DNA from: Owenia fusiformis
Taxonomy: Eukaryota > Annelida > Polychaeta > Sabellida > Oweniidae
Assembly: GCA_903813345.2 (NCBI GenBank)
Contig: CAIIXF020000001.1
Span: 32,344,556-32,408,555, forward strand
Length of the DNA: 64,000 nt
Reading direction: 5' to 3'
Part shown: positions 13,081-24,900 of the stretch, one piece after another
How positions within the stretch are numbered: the stretch's first letter is position 1
Layout: each line of letters opens with the position of its first letter
Program-made: the position numbers and the translations under genes
The notes under the pieces: model-generated
Seen by the model: the letters and a program-made list of their open reading frames with translations, nothing else
Databases searched by the model: none
What the model was told of the DNA's origin: nothing

Positions 13081-13580
13081 GTAGTTACTTTGTCGGAACG
13101 GCAATGTAACAAAATGGATGAATTCGAACCTCCTGGATACGAGTTCTTTGTTCTCTCGATTTAAACTTACGTATAAGTCATGTTGCGGTTTATCATTTGG
13201 CACAAAGTTAGAGAATATAGTCTAGCTTTTAGAAATGCTCTCGGCTTGGAATTAATTTTTTTTAAAAGCTGTAATTCGTGCACTTAGACCATCGCTTCTG
13301 TTACATTGACGTAAGTCGTCAAAGTAACATACATTGGTAATATAACGAACTTTCGTCAATGTAACAAAAGCGAGGGGCTAAATATATGAATTGCAACTTC
13401 ATTTACAAAACAAATTCCAAATCGAAGCAATTTGTCAAAACTAGACTATATGTTCTAGCTTTGTGCCAAATTATAATCTGCAACTTGACTTTTAAGTAGG
13501 GTTTGAATCGAGAAAACAAAAAACCCGTAACCAGGAAGTTCATCTATTTTGTTACGACGTTCCGTCAAAGTACTGTAACT
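13081..13580. mobile_element. Foldback element (near-complete inverted repeat)
   Basis: The left half (CTTTGTCGGAACG, GTAACAAAATGGATGAA, TCTCGATTTAAAC, GCACAAAGTTAGAG) returns in inverse order and orientation in the right half (GTTTGAATCGAGA, TTCATCTATTTTGTTAC, CGTTCCGTCAAAG). The centre contains a second nested palindrome at about 13290-13375. Non-coding. Confidence 0.75.
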
Positions 13581-14350
13581 ATTTGTGGAACAGTGATTAC
13601 TGTGAGAAAATAGGTTGGTGGTTATAAGTCAAATAGGCCAGTCTTATTTACTTTATTTCAAATGCTTAACATGTACTGTTAACACAATGTGTACGGGGTC
13701 AAGGACTAATTTTAGGGGGACAGTAATTTACAATAGGTGGTTATATCAGTTGTTCATTAACAAGAACATACCCCAGATAGATAAGTGAAAGAAGTAATAT
13801 AGGAATATTTCATTAGTATTCAAAGTACAAGAATGATCAAACCACTCCCGCTTTAAATAGGTTTTGCATGTATAGTTCATATATTCCCAGCTAGAGACTC
13901 TAGAGATAGTCCTAACTATTTACTCTTATTAAACATTATGTTTAGAAAAGTACAAGTTATATACATTCTAGAGTGACATTAATAAACATTGCTACTCATT
14001 ACATATCTAACCTTATCACAGGGACTGTGCCAATTACATTCAAGTAGCTGCTGAACGCCCGCAATACGGTACCTCGAGAAAGGGTGGAAATTGAAATTAA
14101 TCAGATGTTTTCATTAGAAACAGGTAATGATGATTCCCATTCATCTCCTCTCGTTGTACCGTTCCTCACACGTTTGAAGCGTCCATGCAAAATTGATACG
14201 GCCCCTTTGTTTTATCTCAAACCACCAATTCGCATTTTGAACGACATGAAGTAAGTTTAGGTTTGGATTCGTATAGTAAAGTATGACATGGACATAGTGT
14301 AAAAACGAGTCACAATAAGTACAATTGTGACCCATAGGAGTAGCATCGAC
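13581..14350. other. Upstream region of the SLC22-like gene
   Basis: AT-rich. No TATA box, CpG cluster or conserved motif could be assigned. It presumably holds the promoter and 5' UTR. Confidence 0.4.
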
Positions 14351-14503
14351 ATGGATCTTGATGATGTTCTGCAATTGCTAGGTGCCCATGGACGATTTCA
14401 GGTTATAGCATGGGCCATCATCGCAACTGCAAACAATTTTCCCTCTGTGATGCATATGAATATAATGACATTTATGGGATTCGAGCCGAACCACCACTGT
14501 AAG
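14351..14503 (+). CDS. SLC22-like transporter, exon 1 (start codon)
   Basis: 51 codons, starting with ATG. It encodes the cytoplasmic MDLDD...GRFQ motif and TM1. It ends CAC TGT AAG before the donor GTTAGT in phase 0. An in-frame upstream ATG at 14327 would add eight non-family residues and is less likely. No clear TATA box or initiator was identified upstream. Confidence 0.93.
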
Positions 14504-17500
14504 GTTAGTAACCGGAAGTCTTATTGAAAAGTTTTGATGACGTCAAGGAGGATTGGCTCACATTGAAATTGAAATTCATAAACAGTAAGTTTAGTCACAC
14601 AACTATGTTAATATACAAGCATGCATTCACCAAACAAAATGATATTCTATAAATATAAAACATAATTCCGCAGATCTGAAATCTGGAGACCTTAAACAGC
14701 AATCCGGCCTCACAAATAAGTATAATAAAACTTTAATATTGATTTCATGACAATTTGATTTCATGAATATAGATTACCTTTAAAATGATCAGCGTATCGT
14801 ATTGAGAGTAACTATTCTTATCCTGATTTCAAGTTGGGTGTTATTTTTTGGCCCACCCTGTAACTACATATATATATTTTTATATTAAATACTTATAACG
14901 TAGATATACGCATTAACACAAGTTATGCTTTCACGTATGAGCAATCTCTCTATTATACATTACAGATACCTGATAACAGTACGCTAAATGAAAGTATACC
15001 CGTCGAATTAAAAAATGGCCTGATTGAAGTTGACAAGTGCCATCGTTATGAAACATTTTATTCCAACGATACAACGATAGGGAGTCGATCGTTAGTTGGG
15101 TGTGATAATGGCTGGACATACGATAGGGATCCGATAACGTCATCAATTGTCACTGAGGTAAGTAACACAGATAACAATTTCTGTATCATATTGCAGAACA
15201 GCTTACCTGAATAATTATTTCAGTTATATCTATAACTTAGAAACATGTGTTCTTGACTACATATTTGCATAGCTAGCTTTTATTTATTTTCTTAATTTTT
15301 TATAATATTTTGATAATCATGTTGCAGCAACATTACGGGTATTATAGATGACAAGGGCATGGAATGTTGTACACTCCCCTTCATAAGTTTGGCAACCTTT
15401 TTCCCCCCTTGAACTACGTGTTAAAGCCTCTTTACCTTTGAATTTTTATTTACTTAACCTGCGATGAAAATACTTATACTATTGATGGAAACGTAATTTG
15501 ACTTTAATTCCAATACCTCCAAATTTTCTCAATTTTTTTCCTGAATTACAATAGGTCGAAAATTGATGATGAATTTGATGAATTTTTGAAAATCGACATT
15601 CCCATGTTAACCAATGGGAAATGGTAGGTTTGCCGCAAGTCATATGACAGAATATCCATCCATCCGAGTCCTTGCAAAAATACGAGTTAGGCAGGTAATT
15701 GAATTTGCTAACTTTATTTAACAAAAAATTGATATGTTCCTTCAGGTTCAACAAAGTTATAGGGCTTTAAAGTCAAAATTGTTTTTCAAAAAACCTCTCC
15801 CATTGAAATAACACAGGAGGCGAAAAATAATTTTCAAAAATGACTTTGAAGCGCTGTAACTTTAATATTCATCAAATAAACTAAACACTTAGTGTTCAAA
15901 AAAGTTAGACAATTCAATTTTCTATATGAAAATATTTTTTGCTGAATCTTTTACTGAAAAGATATCCTGATTTCTGATTTGCCCTGAACCCTCCATTTCC
16001 CATTGGATTACATGAGAAAGACGATTTTCAAAAATTCATCAAATTTATCATCAATTTTCGACCTATTGTAATTGAGGAAAAAAATTGAGAAAATTTGGAG
16101 GTTTTGGAAATAAAGTCAAGTTACGTTTCCATCAATATCATAAGTTATTTCATCGCCGGTTAAGTAAATAAAAAGTCAAACGTAAAGAGGCTTTAACACG
16201 TAGTTCAATGGAGAAAAAAGGTTGCCAAACTTATGGAGGGGAGTGTATGAATGTATGTAGTGTGTGCCATCTTGTCATAGGGCATATGTCTAGAGAAGCG
16301 GTGAATAAGACACGGAATTCATATCTTCCAAATTCTAAGGATTAGAGAGTAATAAATGGCCTGTTAAGGGAATAGAGTGATAGGGACGAGTTTCGGAGAA
16401 TGTCGCATTTTTTACATACTTAGTATTCAGTTCTCATCATTCCATGTCGTACCTATTTGCCTTTATCTTGATTTTCAATTGTAATGAATTCGGAAGGTTC
16501 TATATCTTTAAATCTTCAAACCATCTCTATTCCTTTTACTTGCTGATCATACCTCAGCTAACAAAAATTCATACTTCTTGATGAAGATGAATGAGATCTG
16601 GAAGTCAGAAAAAATGGTGCAAGACTAAATTCTTAAATGCACTTTCAGTGGAATTTGGTGTGCAAGGACAATTTCCTGCCTGAAATGTCCTTAACTATTC
16701 TGAATGTTGGCGTGATGGTTGGCGCTGTGTTATTCGGATTTCTATCAGACAAGTATGGCCGCAAGAAGGTGCTGTTTGGTTGCGTTGCAGCACAGGCTGT
16801 GGTGGGGGGATTACTCTCTCTCTCCGTAAACATCTACATGTTCATATGCCTTCGGTTTATCATTGGAATGCTAGAACAGGTAAATTGTAAAAATATATCA
16901 GTACATACACGAACATTAACAACAACTGGCTAGGTAAACTCATACATGGTTTGCATTTCCTATTCAACAATATTTTTGTTACAGGGTGTTAATATAACTG
17001 GGTTCATTATGGCGATGGAATTATTTCCCCCAAAGGAGAGGGTTCCATTTGGAATAATCCACGAGGTCTTCTGGGCAATAGGGGCTGTTTTACTTGGGTT
17101 TTATGCTTATTTGTTCAGAGACTGGCGTCATCTACAACTGATCGTGTCACTTCCTGTTATATTAATTCTCCCTATGTTGTGGTGAGTTTCTTTCTTTTTT
17201 AAAATCCTTCTGTATTTAATCATCTCTATTATATCTTCGTTGTAATTTGGCATGTTGAGATTGACAAACAATCGATTGAATTCTAGGTTCATTCCGGAAT
17301 CTCTTGTATGGTTGATATCAAAGGGTCGTCTTCGAGAGGCTGAACGTATCATCCAGAAAGCCGCTAAATGGAATAAAGTCAAACTTCCAATGAATATTTT
17401 GTCCGAATCCAAAGGCGATACGATAGAAATGCTAGGGAAGATCAAGGAGAAAGAAAATATCGAGAAGGAACGAATATATACAGCCATTGATCTATTTAGA

Positions 17501-20500
17501 ACACCTGTGACACGCAGAGTCACGATATGTCTATCATTTCTGTGGTAAGAATGTGATTTATGTATACCTCAAACATCCTTTTGAATGGAAGAAGCTCTAG
17601 CTCTGTTGTTACCATGGTGAAGATTTTTTCATGGCAACAGACAATTGGGTGAGGAATATTTTAGAAACCTCAGTCAGCTGACAACTACTACCTTTATCTA
17701 AATGAGAGTTTGGATACTTTTTGCAAGAGAAATTGCTGAAGATAAATAATCTAATCTCAAAATTATAAACTTATTCATCAAGATATGGCAATACTAAGCA
17801 CATGTGCTGTATTTTTTCCATTAAAGTATTGGGTATCAAACCCCTTCATTATCTTAAATTACTTTGTAGGTTAGTTAATATCATGGTTTACTATGGGTTA
17901 TCCCTCAATACTCCGAACTTTCAGGGAGATATGTACCTGAATTACTTCATCCTGCAGATAATTGAAGTCCCAGCCCTCATCATCACTTATTTTCTTATAT
18001 TCAGGTACGTCTTCACTAACTCAACATTTGATTGAAATGAATAAAAAGAAACCGTTATATAATCATCAAAGGTTACACCTTGTAACAAGAGGAGAGACGC
18101 CATAGTTTATAGCTGAACTTATACAACCTCTTCTTCCCACTCTTTGTTTGTTTCAAAATGCCCATCTTCTCGTTTCGGTATTCACCACGTTTGGCATTGA
18201 CGTGATGTTAATATATTCTTTACAGCTTTCTTCATCTTGACATGAAATGACAAATTATAATATTGTGGGAAATTTAGGAATTCCCCACTTTATGTTATTT
18301 TAATTAAATTGTAATAATCTTTAATAAATTTAAAAGTTAATTGTTACATGTCATTAGCAATTTAAGAGGGATTCTCCCGGGAGTTACTAATTACATTGGA
18401 CCAAAAGGTAAGGGGTGTTTCCCCTAAAATTGGTCACGTGGGATCCCTGATTTACAAAAGTTGAACCTGGGGCTTGAGGAAGAAGAAGCGTGAGGAAGAT
18501 GGCGGCCATTTAGCTTTGGATTGATGCTGAAACTTGTGGAGATATCGTAGGAGATAAGTGTAATCTGTCATTAAGGATAGTGACATTTATTCGAGAAGTA
18601 TTTTGTGCTGTTGTTGAGGCAGTTTAATCTACACGGAAGTAGGTTTATTGGACGTTTTGGAGAGGGAAAAGCGGGAGAGAATCAGGGCCATGTGTGGTGT
18701 GACTACCTGTGGATGACCTGAAGTTGGGAGTAAGGTATCTAGAAGCAGGAAGACGCATGTGGTAAGGTTACCTTTTTCTATGGCTCGTATTCCATAGCTT
18801 CAAATGATGTTGAGGATGATGATGTGCTGATCATCTATTATTTTGAGAAACAGTGAATTATTTATAAGACTTTATGAAAGGTGCATTTATGTGCGTTTAA
18901 CTTTGTAATTCCAAGCTAAATATTTCCATCTGGCTGCCAGTGTTGTCTTCCAAGTGTTTGATATCTAAGCCTGTACATTTCATTCTCAGTTGCGGCATCT
19001 AAAAGTGAGCTGGAAGTAACTGTCACTTCCTGCGGAACTACCAGAGAGTGACTGGGAATAATTGTTGTTTAGTGTTGATCAGAACCTGATTTATACAGTA
19101 TTTCTATGCTTATATCAGTTTGAGATCTCAAATAACCTTTCTATAGTTGTGCTTTTAGTGTTTTTCTACCTTTGCTAATAAAAAGGGGAATCTATATCTC
19201 TTTAATAAATTAATTCATCATCCTTTAGCTTCTCTTAACAAATACTCATTATTTCATTCTCTCAACGCTTCTCGTGTACCATTGAAGAGCGAAAGATATT
19301 TGCGAAGTAAATTGATCCTTTGCCTTTGCTCCTCATGTGAATTATCAGGGAGTAATATAGATTGTGCATTTCTCATTAGAATTACTCATCTCCAGCATTG
19401 TTTCACTCTTATTGTGAGAGCTAATTTATTCAGGTTTACTCATTGGCCCTACAGAATCTACCAGTGAGCCGAGAGTAATTATTATTCTCAGCGGAACTAA
19501 CAGAGAGTAGGCCAGGAGTAATCCAATTGAAAGAGTAATTTGAAGAGCAATTGGGAGTACCATGTGAGAGTAAGCCAGGGGTTATCTGAGAGTGGAAAGA
19601 GTGGGAAGAGTAACTTGTGAGTAGAGTAAGCCGGGAGTAATCTGAGAGCAGGAATAAACAACGAGTAATCATTGGAGTAATTAAGGAGTTGTCTGAGATT
19701 AGGAGTAATCAAGGAGTAATTTGAGAGCAGGAGGAGTAAATTGAGAGTGACCATATTAGCAGAGGAGGAGTAACTTGAGGAATCCAAGAGTAAATTGGAG
19801 GAAGCTGAAGAGTAACCAGGAGTATTATTAATTTCGTTGTAAGGAGTAACCAGAGAGTAATTGAGACGATCAAACAAGACCTTAGAAGAGACTGAGTAGC
19901 CAAGTGAATATAATTTTCAGGACATTGAGAGTAGTATTTCTTTATGAACAATTCAGTGATGATAGACATTTGAGTTTTATTTTATCAGAGCATTTGAGTA
20001 ATAATAAGGACTTTGAGATTACTCTTTGAGTATATGAGAATAAATAAAGACAGTAGACATACATTATTTGAGTAGATTGCTATTTTATTGTAATTTTTAT
20101 TGTAATTGTACAAATATATGTGTTTTTGTTGCCATTAATTCTTGTCGTGTATGTTCTCTTAAGCCGCAGTACCACCAAACCAGGTCTGCGCCCACGTAGA
20201 TAATCTGTGAGAATCCCATAATAAAATATTTGTCAGTGACTTGACCTCTCCACACTACCACATTTTGGCCAGGTCCGACAATATAGGGAAATTTTGTTTT
20301 CTTAGCTTCCGATTAATAAATGTCATTTGACCGATCGGCGACGAGGGTATAAAAAGCGATGTGTCCGTCACAGAGCAATAAAAGTTGATTTCATCTTTAC
20401 ATGAAGATAGGATCATCTTAACGGGCGATCTTAGAATTCAGGGGCTCTCTTCTTACCTGAAGCGTTCTCATTATAGGATAGGTCGTCGTTGGCCTCTATG

Positions 20501-21441
20501 TGCCACGCATGTATTTGGAGGCGTTGCATGTGTGATCACCCCTTTCATTCCAATGGCAACTTCTTCAGGAATAGATATATCATGGATTAGTATTACGATG
20601 GCCATGTTAGGCAAGTTTGGTATCACTGCGTCTTTCACCATACTTTTCATATACGGTCCTGAGATATACCCAACTGTCATCAGGTAACCTATTATTGTTA
20701 TATTTCATTCTCAAAATGTTATAGTAAAACACTTTTGTCCAAAATCCTTACATGCTTTATAAGTTACAAGGTTATTCTTAAATGTTACAAACCACTTCCC
20801 TTATTTTTAATGTTAAATTTCTACAACATGTAATTGTTTAATTACATTGATAAGATTATCCTTTTGCACACTACATATTTACTCATATGTTTGGAGTATT
20901 TATGGGCCAGCAACGAGTTTAAACATAATAAAAATTCTTGTAAGAGTATGATGTTATCGATCACGTCAGAGACATTTGAAACATTTTTAATTAACAAAAT
21001 ACCGATACTAATTTCACAGTTATCAATGACTTCATAGTCTAGTTTACATTAGTGTTCATAAAAACTCTACAATTACAATACAAAGTGTAAATTTAATATA
21101 TTGACACCATGTGCAATTACATGCGAACACTTTTCAATATATCTTGTTATTCATCTCCTTTCAGAAACACTGGATCTGGCTTTGGTTCGATGTGGGGACG
21201 GCTGGGAGGCATTTTGTATCCATATATCATCTATTTCAACAAAGTTGAACAACTTGGTGATTTCAGGACTTATATGCCCATGGTTATTCTCGGAGTGTTG
21301 TCAATAGTTGCAGGATTCCTCGCTCTTCCGCTTCCAGAAACCAACAACAGACCTCTACCCGAAACCATAAATGACTTGGAACATTATGAAGAATTTTGTA
21401 AAATGCATTCTAAACTAAATAATGAAAATGCAAATATTTAA
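14351..21441 (+). CDS. SLC22-family (organic ion) transporter, complete, 8 exons
   Basis: A twelve-helix major-facilitator transporter for organic ions, expected in the plasma membrane. Coding exons are 14351-14503, 14966-15157, 16649-16879, 16985-17181, 17287-17544, 17870-18004, 20477-20683 and 21165-21441. They total 1650 nt in one open frame, giving 549 residues, the usual SLC22 length. All introns are GT/AG. Visible family marks are: MDLDDVLQLLGAHGRFQ at the N-terminus; a glycosylatable extracellular loop in exon 2; IVTE-WNLVC across the exon 2/3 junction; SDKYGRKK (about 148-155) after TM2; PESLVWL (261-267) after TM6; YYGLSLN; GKFGITASF; EIYPTVIR; and LPET...PLPET near the C-terminus. 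The ATG at 14351 starts the conserved N-terminal motif. Arg470 (WGRLGG) sits at the TM11 site that is Asp in OCTs and Arg in OATs and OCTNs, so I infer an anion- or carnitine-type member. The substrate is not determinable here. Confidence 0.95.
14504..14965 (+). other. SLC22 intron 1, no further feature seen
   Basis: AT-rich intron. The only notable sequence is GGCCCACCCTGTA near 14850, which resembles the end of a TA-flanked MITE without a visible partner. Confidence 0.6.
14966..15157 (+). CDS. SLC22-like transporter, exon 2 (extracellular loop)
   Basis: 64 codons, phase 0 to 0. This is the large TM1-TM2 extracellular loop, with N-glycosylation sequons NST, NES and NDT and the family motif CDNGWTYDRD followed by SSIVTE. 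The acceptor is ATTACAG and the donor GTAAGT. Confidence 0.94.
15372..16245. mobile_element. TA-flanked MITE with long inverted repeats (SLC22 intron 2)
   Basis: The left end CACTCCCCTTCATAAG and right end CTTATGGAGGGGAGTG are inverted repeats. Similarity runs inward for over 150 bp, and TA flanks both ends. No transposase is visible. A truncated relative lies at 9320-9558. The TA duplication suggests the Tc1/mariner superfamily. Confidence 0.85.
16649..16879 (+). CDS. SLC22-like transporter, exon 3 (TM2-TM4)
   Basis: 77 codons, phase 0 to 0. It begins WNLVCKDNF and contains GFLSDKYGRKK, the TM2-TM3 signature loop of the major facilitator superfamily. The acceptor is CTTTCAG and the donor GTAAAT. 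Confidence 0.95.
16985..17181 (+). CDS. SLC22-like transporter, exon 4 (TM4-TM6)
   Basis: 65 codons plus 2 nt. It carries the family pattern MAMELFPPKER, then HEVFWAIGAVLL and FRDWRHLQL. The acceptor is TTACAG and the donor GTGAGT. Confidence 0.95.
17287..17544 (+). CDS. SLC22-like transporter, exon 5 (central cytoplasmic loop)
   Basis: It completes a Trp codon and then reads FIPESLVWLISKGR, the SLC22 signature after TM6, a lysine-rich intracellular loop and DLFRTPVTRR. It ends in phase 2 before GTAAGA. Confidence 0.95.
17870..18004 (+). CDS. SLC22-like transporter, exon 6 (TM7-TM8)
   Basis: It reads VYYGLSLN, then GDMYLNYF and IEVPALIITYF, as in TM7-TM8 of the family. Phase 2 is kept at both ends. 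Donor GTACGT. Confidence 0.94.
18264..20280. mobile_element. Probable solo LTR (SLC22 intron 6)
   Basis: The segment starts TGTGGGAA and ends GTCCGACA (TG...CA, imperfect inverted ends). It is flanked on both sides by ATAT (18260-18263 and 20281-20284), as expected for a 4-bp LTR-retrotransposon duplication. No gag or pol coding region is present, so it would be a solo LTR. Poly(A)-type AATAAA motifs occur near its right end, and 19450-20040 is filled with degenerate GAGTAA repeats. I cannot assign a family. Confidence 0.55.
19452..20040 (+). repeat. Degenerate GAGTAA-rich purine repeat
   Basis: Dozens of GAGTAA, GAGAGTAA and GGAGTAA motifs at irregular spacing lie inside the LTR-like element. 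The complementary strand yields low-complexity Leu/Ser/Tyr-rich reading frames that are not genes. Confidence 0.75.
20477..20683 (+). CDS. SLC22-like transporter, exon 7 (TM9-TM11)
   Basis: It starts with IGRRWPL after a shared Arg codon and contains GKFGITASF and EIYPTVIR. It follows the 2.5-kb intron that holds the LTR-like element. Acceptor TTATAG, donor GTAACC. Confidence 0.94.
20684..21164 (+). other. SLC22 intron 7, no further feature seen
   Basis: AT-rich intron with ordinary splice sites. I recognised no repeat or gene in it. Confidence 0.6.
21165..21441 (+). CDS. SLC22-like transporter, exon 8 (TM11-TM12, stop)
   Basis: It encodes TM11 with Arg470 in WGRLGG, then TM12, the motif LPETNNRPLPET and a hydrophilic tail. 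TAA is at 21439-21441. Confidence 0.95.
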
Positions 21442-21461
21442 TTTAAAGATAATTTGGAAAC

Positions 21462-21467
21462 AATAAA
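21462..21467 (+). promoter_or_regulatory. Poly(A) signal of the SLC22-like gene
   Basis: Canonical AATAAA, 21 nt after the TAA stop. This implies a very short 3' UTR that ends before the convergent lectin gene's stop at 21712. Confidence 0.7.
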
Positions 21468-21628
21468 GTAAAAGTAGTGGTAATTGTTATTCTTTACTGA
21501 AAGTCTAAAACACTTTAGTAAGTCTAAAAACTAAACCCGAAACTGAACAAAATAGCTTAAGATGGATGGAACACAAGTGTATATTTTTGACTATTCACCG
21601 TATTTACAATTATTATTTTCATCTTGAA

Positions 21629-21634
21629 TTTAAT
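21629..21634 (-). promoter_or_regulatory. Possible variant poly(A) signal of the lectin receptor
   Basis: ATTAAA on the minus strand, about 80 nt after the stop. No canonical AATAAA is seen between the two convergent genes on this strand. Confidence 0.4.
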
Positions 21635-21711
21635 CTTTATGATACAGATATCATGTCTTCATGTACCAGGTATATAAACTGTATTATTGCAACATCCCAT
21701 TTTGAGATAAT

Positions 21712-21959
21712 CTACGCGTTAGTAGCGGTATCGTTTATGTATCCAAAATTGTTCACAGGGGCAGGAGATGAAAGGTCTATCCCTTGAGAATTACTATATA
21801 GCGGATTGTTCATGTTCATGTTTTTACTGATTTCTCGGTGCAACACTGATAGTTGACGCTTCTTCCTTATGAAAAAGGCTGCTACAACCAGCAGGGCCAA
21901 AGCAGCTATAACTCCTATCACTATACCAGCTATTGCTCCTCCACTGAGTGGTTTTTTAC
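21712..21959 (-). CDS. CTLD receptor, exon 41 (TM helix and cytoplasmic tail, stop)
   Basis: It encodes GIVIGVIAALALLVVAAFF, a single TM helix, a basic stop-transfer RKKR, and a 51-residue tail with NPLY (an NPXY-type endocytosis motif) and a second aromatic motif, FGYIND. TAG is at 21712-21714. Confidence 0.95.
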
Positions 21960-24900
21960 CTGTAAGTTAAGCACACAGATTATGCAAGTCTAAAGAGTAC
22001 CCAAAAGCAAGCCACGTAAGAAAATAATGCGAATAATGCGACCACTATTCAAATAGAACAATATTTAAGTCAGAAACACAAAAATACTTTAAAGAAATCA
22101 GAAAATTATTGCCAGACCCACATTATGCCTTGGTCACATTTGCCCCGATCTTCACTACGGCGCTAGGCCGATTGAGTATTTTGTTCAAAATTGAATACAA
22201 TATTGAACAAAACACTCAATCGGCCGGGCGCCGGCCGATTGATCGGAGCATATGTGACCCCGGCACCCGCCAAGGCATAAGGCAGCATTTTGACGGACTG
22301 GCTGACTCACGGAAGAACGAAAGAAGGGAGGGCTTCACTATATCCCTACCGAACTTCGTTCGTTGGGATGATAAACTGTTATGATGTTGCCATAGACAGA
22401 GGGGAAGAAGGGGTGTAATATCAGTTAATGGTTAATATATCTTACCAGTGTTTGGTTGAGCTGTGTTAGATTGACGGATAGTTGTTGAGCCACCTGCAGG
22501 TAATGTAAATGCCCTTCTTGTTGTTCTAATTCCATTTAAAGGTGTTGTCTGTAACCATGGGGGCAGGGTAAATATTCTGGTAGTGCCGGGCGTGGGCGGC
22601 AGAGTGAACGTATTCTTAGCGGACGTTGTCATTACAGTGGTGGTGGGTGGGGTTAGACTGGTCGTCAACTGGCGAGTTGTCGACCTTGATGGTAATGTTG
22701 CTGGTGTTTCTAAAATTAAACTAACATTATTGTCATCGCAGTTCTATAATTTAAATAAAACTTGCATGAAAAGCGACACGATTTCAATACAAAAAAATCC
22801 AAAATTGCCGTCTTAACATTTACCCAGAATGCCCAAAAGCTAAAAGTTAACGGTTTTCATACAAAGAATCATCCCTGAAAATTTGAAATCGATCTGTCAA
22901 ACAGTTCGCCTGGAAACACATAGTCAAAACGTTACAAGATTTTAGGACGAAAAATCCCAAATGGCCACCTTATGGCCAAATGGCCACCTAAAGCAACAGA
23001 GGATCGTGTTTGAATAACGGCTTCCAATCCTCCTTGCAGACAAGCATTTACTAGCATTTGACTTCCAAAAGGCCGACAAGAAATATGTATCGAGGCGAAC
23101 ATTTTTCTTCCGCTTCTGTATGTCTATTATATAAAGCTGAGCTAATTATACCCCCTATTCACTCTTTCAATACACACTTGGAGACTCCATGTATCTGTTA
23201 ATGTCAAAAGCTCAGAAGATTAATTACCCCTTGATCCAGAGCCACTGCTTTGTTTACTAGCCTTATCAGGCATTCTGAGATAAGCATAGCATAGATTTCT
23301 CTAATGCTATGAAGGCTAGCTTAATTAACCCGCATAAAGAATGTCTGTTTAAAGTGATTTAAAAACTAGTTTAACTTTGTTTCTGAAAATGATGAACTCT
23401 ACTATTGGATTCTCTTGTCCAATAAGTACCAAATGGTGAAATCTTAAGAAAATTGATCCAGTAAAACTCCTAGATATTACTCATTAAGAAGTGTGGGTCA
23501 TTTCTCAAATATAACATTTGAATTTTCAGAGAGAAACAATTTCTTGGAATTTCTACTTTTCACTGGTAAAATGTTACAATTAAAGCACTTTTGCAACTAC
23601 TTATTTCAACAAAATTTTACTTGCAATTAGACTTTTCAAATATCTTTCACCATCCATAATTCTTTTCTTTAATAACAATTTTGACTTTAGGAAATATGTA
23701 CCTTAACAAGATCAATGTACGTAGAACTTTCCGTTTTGCTATAGTATTTTACCATTAACACAAGGATTTTTCGAGTGAATATATAAAATATATATTATAG
23801 GTACTTAATATTTGTTACTACATGTTTATATTTTGATTTCTATGTACTACAGACTTATCTCAATAGCATGGATCCAACTTTGCAAAAATAAATAGTTGCA
23901 AAGTATTGTTTATGAAGTATTGAATATCAATTACCTTCGGATTTATGTGTATTTTTGTTTTTTATGTGTCATTTTCTTGTCTTTATACTTGCTACTATAG
24001 CTTTATATTTTGATTTTCAAGTGCAATATACTGTCCTTCATAATATGGATCCAACTTTATAAAAAAATATTGTTGCAAAGTATTGTTAATCATGTGTTTC
24101 ACCAAGAGAAGATTTTAGAAAATGCTCTAGAATTACCCGTACAAAAAGTAGATTTTAACTTTATTCTGATTTAGCATAATTTCAGAACAGAAGTTTAAAA
24201 ACAAATCAATTTTGAACCCTGAAATTAACCCGGTCATCTCTTGCTAACAGTCATGTCACAAACTTTTGTATATTCTTGCTAGAATTGACCAAAACCGTTA
24301 TTTTGAAATTCAAAAGTGTTAATATTGTTAATAGGGCTGCACAGCAGCAAGCTTAGTAAACATACGCTACTGGCCTACAAGGGTGTAATTAATCACCCAA
24401 CTTGCTTGACATAAGAAAGTTCAATTTTAGCAGCTTTTACCCTAGTGTGAATAGTTGAATAGTAAACACAAAAGAAATCAAACTTTTAACTGTATATGCC
24501 ATGTTAAATGCAATGCACTTGATGCCTTGGTCACATTTGCTCCGATTTTCACTACGGCGCCCGGCCGATTGAGTATTTTGTTCAAAATTGAATACACTAT
24601 TGAACAAAACACTCAATCGGCCGGGCGCCGGCCGATGGATCGGAGCATATGTGACCCAGGCATTAGCTAAACTAAATACACCCACTCACTTCTCAATAAG
24701 CTTACCCCAGTCATTTTTCCTAATACCCAAGACTCATTGTTTATCCCTAACTTAAAAATATGTCGTTTCAAAAATTAGAATATAATCATTGGACCTACGT
24801 TTGTCTGCTTTGCAAATGTACCATCTTCCCTCATTGCACATATGATCGTTCCATGTCCCCGACTCTGAATACATTTCTACACAGTTTTCGTTCGACCCTT

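Noticed and set aside
19436-19969. Overlapping minus-strand frames rich in Leu, Ser and Tyr
   Set aside because: These are reverse readings of the GAGTAA repeat inside the LTR-like element.
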